A stretch of 17,044 nt of DNA from the NCBI GenBank assembly GCA_002455915.1, contig DKLU01000413.1, positions 1 through 17,044 of the forward strand, given 5' to 3'. The position numbers and the translations under genes were made by a program. How positions within the stretch are numbered: the stretch's first letter is position 1; the number at the start of each line of letters is the position of its first letter. The DNA is from Chryseobacterium sp. UBA6632. Its GTDB lineage: Bacteria; Bacteroidota; Bacteroidia; Flavobacteriales; Weeksellaceae. The notes below the pieces were generated by a model. The model was not told where the DNA came from, ran no database searches, and was given only the letters and a program-made list of their open reading frames with translations. Positions 13,365-17,044 of the stretch are shown here, piece after piece.

Positions 13365-13958
13365 ATGAATTATTTAGCACATTCTTTTCTGACTTTCACC
13401 GACGGACAAATTGTTGGTCAGTTTCTGGAAGATTTCATTAAAAACAGAGATCGTTTTTCTTTTCCGAAAGATATTCAGGATGGTATTACGCTACATCGTG
13501 CGATTGATACTTTTACAGATTCTCATCCCGCGATTCATGAAGCCAAGAAAGTTTTTTCACCGTTGGTAAGATTGTATGCGGGCGCTTTTGTAGATGTTTC
13601 GATGGATTATTTTGTGGCGAATGATTTAAGCCTAAATTCATTAGCAGAATGGAAGGCACATTCTCTGAAAGTGTATCGTGTTTTGAATGAGCACCAACAA
13701 TATCTTCCCGAAAACTTTAAAATGATGCTTAGAAAAATGGAAAGTGACGACTGGCTGTATAATTATCGTGGTGACCGCGGTATAAAATTCAGCATGCAAA
13801 ATGTCTTGAATAAGGCTAAATATCTGGAAAAAGATATTCCTGTTTTTGAAGCTTTTTTACAACATAAAGATGCTCTACAGCAATGTTATGATGATTTTTT
13901 TCCGGATCTTCTGGATCATGCGAAAGGAGTGAATGCTTTGTTACAAATGGAAAATTAA
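13365..13958 (+). CDS. acpH: Acyl carrier protein phosphodiesterase-like protein (DUF479)
   Basis: This 197-aa protein matches the AcpH/DUF479 family, named for removal of the 4'-phosphopantetheine arm from acyl carrier protein in E. coli. Family hallmarks visible are MNYLAHSFLTF (H6), GQFLEDFIKN (D23), GITLHRAIDTFTDSHPA (H44, D48, D52, H54) and YAGAFVDVSMDYFVA (D77, D81). The His/Asp set suggests a helical metal-dependent hydrolase. Length matches E. coli AcpH (193 aa). In this group the true substrate is less certain than the family. It is the only plus-strand gene in the window, divergent from paaK, with no evident link to phenylacetate metabolism. Confidence 0.82.
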   Translation: MNYLAHSFLTFTDGQIVGQFLEDFIKNRDRFSFPKDIQDGITLHRAIDTFTDSHPAIHEAKKVFSPLVRLYAGAFVDVSMDYFVANDLSLNSLAEWKAHSLKVYRVLNEHQQYLPENFKMMLRKMESDDWLYNYRGDRGIKFSMQNVLNKAKYLEKDIPVFEAFLQHKDALQQCYDDFFPDLLDHAKGVNALLQMEN

Positions 13959-13976
13959 GTTATTTTCTGAATAGAA

Positions 13977-14002
13977 AAAAGACCACAAAATTGCGGTCTT
14001 TT
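13977..14002. terminator. Bidirectional intrinsic terminator
   Basis: AAAAGACC (13977-13984) and GGTCTTTT (13995-14002) pair, and the inner CAA/TTG can extend the stem past one A-C mismatch. T-runs follow the stem on both strands (TTTTG on plus, TTTTTTC on minus). It lies 18 bp after the acpH-like stop and 27 bp after the stop of the convergent repeat-protein gene, so it can end both transcripts. Confidence 0.8.
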
Positions 14003-14029
14003 GTATAGAAAAGTGTTTTTAGAATCGTA

Positions 14030-17000
14030 TTAATTTAGTCTGGTTAAGGTTCCTACATATGATCTGCTTGCATCCCCATTATTTGTAATATTTATACTAC
14101 CAATGGGATTACTAACCGTCACAGTAAAATTTGCTCCTGAAGTACCGCCACCAGGTGCACAAAGAGGCTTCCCTGACCATGTAACAGCAGTTGTACCTCT
14201 TGCACTTTCTGTGAAAGTAGGCTTTTTAGTTGCATCATCAGTTCCCGATGGTATTAAACCATCCAAGCCTTTAATGGTAAAGTAACCATTGGTTGAAATT
14301 GAACTTACATAAAATTCTGATATTATAGTATTTCCACATGCGTCTCCCGAGGTAATTAATAATTTATAAACTCCTCCATTTACAAGACCCGTAACTACGG
14401 CACCTGTGGCTCCCGCTGCTAAAGTTACTCCATTTCTTAAAATACCAAATTGTGTAGAACTGGATGTTCTCACAACAATCCCTGTACCATCAGCGTACAA
14501 TGGTGTAAGTGCTTCGGATCCTGCAGGCCCATTGATAGATCTCACTCTCAATGTACCATTCACATCCAGTGTATTACTTGGTGCTGTAGTTCCTACTCCC
14601 AATCTATCATTCGCTGCATCTACAGAAAATGTAGATCCATCCACAGAAAAACCATTGGTAGCCGTAGAAGTAAATGCTAAGGTATTGGCTGCTTGTGTTA
14701 CCACTCTGTTTCCGGTAAGAGATCCATTTGAATTATACAAATTCACTGAAGCCGCGCTTGCATCTTGCCAAGTTCCGACCCCATTAGCATCAGAAGTTAA
14801 TATTCTTCCTACTCCCTGATTACCGTCCACAATTTTCACCGCAGCTACAGGTGTGGTGGAAGTTCCTCCTGAGTTAATATCTAGTTTTACAGTGGGCGCT
14901 GTATTTCCTATCCCCACATTTCCCGTAGGATCTATCCTTAGTCTTTCAGCATTAGAAGTACTAAAAATCAAATCTGTAAGATTGGTTGTACCGTCACCTC
15001 TATAGTTTGACAAAATGGTAGAACCATTAGAAAAACCTCCGTTATATCTAGGTGTGAAATAGATTCCGCCAACAATATCGTTAATTGCCAGATTAGTTGG
15101 TGCTGCTGCTGTTCCGTTAGACGATGATAAAAATAAGGCAGGATTTTTAGAATTTCCATATCCTGTTAAATTAAAATCATTAGCCGCACCACCTCCCAAA
15201 TTATCTGCCACTATTTCAAATCTTGATCGGGGAGCAATAGTCCCAATACCTACTCTGCCATTCGCTGCATCCACAGAAAATGTAGACCCATCTACTGAAA
15301 AACCATTGGTAGCTGTGGAAGTAAACGCCAAAGTATTCGCTCCTTGAGTTACAATTCTATTTCCGGTAAGCGTTCCGTCTGTATTATAAATATTTACACT
15401 GGATTGAGCTGCCGGGGATTGCCAAGTTCCGACACCATTAGCATCAGAAGTTAATATTCTTCCAACTCCCTGATTACCGTCCACAATTTTAACTGCTGCA
15501 ACAGGTGTGGTGGAAGTTCCTCCTGAGTTAATATCTAATTTTACAGTGGGCGCTGTATTTCCTATCCCCACATTTCCCGTGGGATCTATTCTTAGTCTTT
15601 CTGTATTAGAAGTACTAAAAATCAAATCTGTAAGATTGGTTGTACCATCACCTCTATAGTTTGACAAAATGGTAGAACCATTGGAAAACCCTCCGTTATA
15701 TCTAGGTGTGAAGTAGATTCCACCAACAATATCGTTAATTGCTAAGTTAGTTGGTGCTGCTGCTGTTCCGTTAGAGGATGATAAAAATAAGGCAGGATTT
15801 TTAGAATTTCCATATCCTGTTAAATTAAAATCATTAGCCGCACCGCCTCCTACATTATCAGCTACAATTTCAAATCTTGATCGGGGAGCAATAGTTCCTA
15901 TACCTACTCTATTATTAGCTCCATCCACCGACAATGTAGTGCCTGCTACTGAAAATCCATTGGTAGCCGTGGAAGTAAATGCCAAAGTATTGGCTCCTTG
16001 AGTTACAATTCTATTTCCTGTAAGCGTTCCGTCTGTATTATAAATATTTACACTGGATTGAGCTGCCGGAGATTGCCAAGTTCCTACACCATTAGCATCA
16101 GAAGTTAATATTTTTCCTGCTGCCTGATTACCGTCTTCAATTCTGATTGCAGCAACAGGCGTTGTAGAAGTTCCATCTGATACAATATGTAGTCTTTGCA
16201 AAGGATTGGTTGTTCCCACTCCCATATTACCATTGGCTCTCATGGTAGCAACCGTAGCTAATGTTTGGCCATCACCATAAGTTCCCGTAGAATTTGTACC
16301 TACGTTAAATTGTAATCCATTTTCTGCTCCTGAAGCATTAATAGAAGGAATACTCGCTGTAAGGTTAAACCAAAGATTATCCCAGCTTCCAGTTACAGCA
16401 CCCATTCGCATTCCGAAAGCAGAGCCTACGATATCCATTTTTGCAACAGGATCAGCAACTCCTAAACCTACATTACCATTAGAAGCAATTCTAAAACGTT
16501 CATTTAAGGTTCCTGTAGTAGCATTTCCTATGTAAAAATCCTGATTTACACCTCCAGCAGCCGCTGAGGTTCTGATGCTTCCCAGCTGCCAATCTGCTCC
16601 TCCTGCAGTAGGCCCCGCATTAGAAAATCCTAAATAGGTTTTATTATCTGTCGCAAGTGCAGAAGTATTTCTTAAAACTAAAATAGGAGTTTCTGATGTA
16701 GATTGTGGCGCATCTATTACATTATATCTTCCAGAAGTAGGGGTAGTAGATACTACATGTAATTTTGTTTCCGGCGCGGAAGTTCCTATCCCCAATCTGT
16801 CATTGGCCGCATTCACCGAAAGTGTAGAACCATCTACAGAAAATGCATTAACAACAGACCCGTTAAAAGCCAACGTGTTCACTCCCTGTGTTACAATTCT
16901 GTTTCCGGTAAGCGTGCCATCAGCATTATAAATATTCACAGAAGGAGAATCGGTATCGGAAATCTGTTTCCAAACTGTGCCATCAAAATAGTAATATCCT

Positions 17001-17044
17001 ACTTTTGTAATGTTAGCTGTTTGCGCTAAACTAGGCGTAGTTCC
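14030..17044 (-). CDS. Tail-fibre-like repeat protein, 5' end outside the window
   Basis: The frame is open from the window edge to TAA 14030-14032, giving 1004 visible residues; the true start lies beyond 17044. A GTG at 16937-16939 is an internal valine (SPSVNIYNADG), since the upstream codons continue the family pattern (ANITKVGYYYFDGTVWKQI). The protein is built of repeats: a SVNIYN.DGTLTGNR..TQ module appears four times, at 16939, 16054, 15400 and 14749 downward. Each is followed by NGFSVDG..SVDAAN.R and GIGT.AP...L.. segments. Such VGIGT..P repeats occur in phage tail fibres and in large flavobacterial surface proteins. The C-terminal 130 residues (from QFGILRNGVTLAAG) form a distinct beta-rich domain with two cysteines (DACGN, PLCAPG). 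There is no S74 peptidase motif and no evident T9SS signal. Surface or extracellular location is inferred. Confidence 0.85.
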   Translation of the reverse strand, partial: GTTPSLAQTANITKVGYYYFDGTVWKQISDTDSPSVNIYNADGTLTGNRIVTQGVNTLAFNGSVVNAFSVDGSTLSVNAANDRLGIGTSAPETKLHVVSTTPTSGRYNVIDAPQSTSETPILVLRNTSALATDNKTYLGFSNAGPTAGGADWQLGSIRTSAAAGGVNQDFYIGNATTGTLNERFRIASNGNVGLGVADPVAKMDIVGSAFGMRMGAVTGSWDNLWFNLTASIPSINASGAENGLQFNVGTNSTGTYGDGQTLATVATMRANGNMGVGTTNPLQRLHIVSDGTSTTPVAAIRIEDGNQAAGKILTSDANGVGTWQSPAAQSSVNIYNTDGTLTGNRIVTQGANTLAFTSTATNGFSVAGTTLSVDGANNRVGIGTIAPRSRFEIVADNVGGGAANDFNLTGYGNSKNPALFLSSSNGTAAAPTNLAINDIVGGIYFTPRYNGGFSNGSTILSNYRGDGTTNLTDLIFSTSNTERLRIDPTGNVGIGNTAPTVKLDINSGGTSTTPVAAVKIVDGNQGVGRILTSDANGVGTWQSPAAQSSVNIYNTDGTLTGNRIVTQGANTLAFTSTATNGFSVDGSTFSVDAANGRVGIGTIAPRSRFEIVADNLGGGAANDFNLTGYGNSKNPALFLSSSNGTAAAPTNLAINDIVGGIYFTPRYNGGFSNGSTILSNYRGDGTTNLTDLIFSTSNAERLRIDPTGNVGIGNTAPTVKLDINSGGTSTTPVAAVKIVDGNQGVGRILTSDANGVGTWQDASAASVNLYNSNGSLTGNRVVTQAANTLAFTSTATNGFSVDGSTFSVDAANDRLGVGTTAPSNTLDVNGTLRVRSINGPAGSEALTPLYADGTGIVVRTSSSTQFGILRNGVTLAAGATGAVVTGLVNGGVYKLLITSGDACGNTIISEFYVSSISTNGYFTIKGLDGLIPSGTDDATKKPTFTESARGTTAVTWSGKPLCAPGGGTSGANFTVTVSNPIGSINITNNGDASRSYVGTLTRLN
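14750..16054. repeat. Two tandem ~654-bp repeat units inside the tail-fibre-like gene
   Basis: Units at about 15401-16054 (218 codons) and 14750-15400 (217 codons) encode nearly the same protein, from SVNIYN.DG through RSRFEIVADN.GGGAANDFN and NLAINDIVGGIYFTPRYNGG to GVGTWQ. Matching landmarks, such as TACCGTC at 14821, 15475 and 16129, are exactly 654 bp apart. Differences are scattered and mostly synonymous (e.g. TTGGTAGAACC variants), which indicates a fairly recent in-frame duplication. The third landmark at 16129 heads an older, diverged copy. Confidence 0.85.

Noticed and set aside
14406..14819. Plus-strand open frame of 137 codons opposite the repeat protein gene
   Set aside because: It mirrors the low-complexity codons of the minus-strand gene, with no start context or family resemblance.
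16939..16939. GTG at 16937-16939 as the start of the tail-fibre-like gene
   Set aside because: The frame continues upstream to the window edge with typical family sequence, so the true start is outside.

Overview
The window reads as chromosomal DNA of a Bacteroidota member, most likely a flavobacterium close to Chryseobacterium. The DNA is AT-rich, promoters fit the Bacteroidota TTTG / TAnnTTTG pattern, and the intergenic repeats and the 'GIGT..P' surface protein are of kinds familiar from that group. The genus is inferred from protein style, not from a search.

Layout. Positions 12870 down to 1185 hold one long minus-strand run of phenylacetate degradation (paa) genes. In transcription order these are paaK (CoA ligase), paaE (epoxidase reductase), paaA, an unknown two-TM protein, paaB, paaC, an unknown 181-aa protein, paaD, paaG (isomerase), paaH (hydroxyacyl-CoA dehydrogenase), paaI (thioesterase with an unusual N-terminal extension), a four-helix-bundle protein gene, paaJ (thiolase) and paaY. 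A secreted esterase (336-1163) and an unidentified 5'-complete, 3'-cut gene (1-326) follow on the same strand. Together the paa genes activate phenylacetate to its CoA ester, epoxidise the ring (PaaABCDE), isomerise it (PaaG) and carry out the beta-oxidation-like end steps (PaaH, PaaJ). PaaI and PaaY deal with dead-end CoA esters. paaZ (ring hydrolysis/aldehyde oxidation), paaF (hydratase) and a paa repressor gene are not in the window.

Upstream of paaK is a 494-bp gene-free stretch. It holds a good minus-strand promoter, a TetR-type palindrome on the presumed transcription start, a second palindrome, a good plus-strand promoter and a nested inverted-repeat element. A plus-strand acpH-like gene (13365-13958) follows and ends at a bidirectional terminator. 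The rest of the window (14030-17044) is a minus-strand, 5'-truncated repeat protein of the 'GIGT..P' tail-fibre-like kind, with two nearly identical 654-bp units.

The most unusual layer is the intergenic one. Six gaps in the paa run carry related elements built of 8-bp units (GTAACAAT-like) running one way and then the opposite way, so each can fold into a long hairpin directly after a stop codon. One of these elements is split and holds the four-helix-bundle gene between its arms, and that gene has no normal start codon. Another carries a second repeat family in its loop. Two further gaps carry unrelated palindromic repeats.
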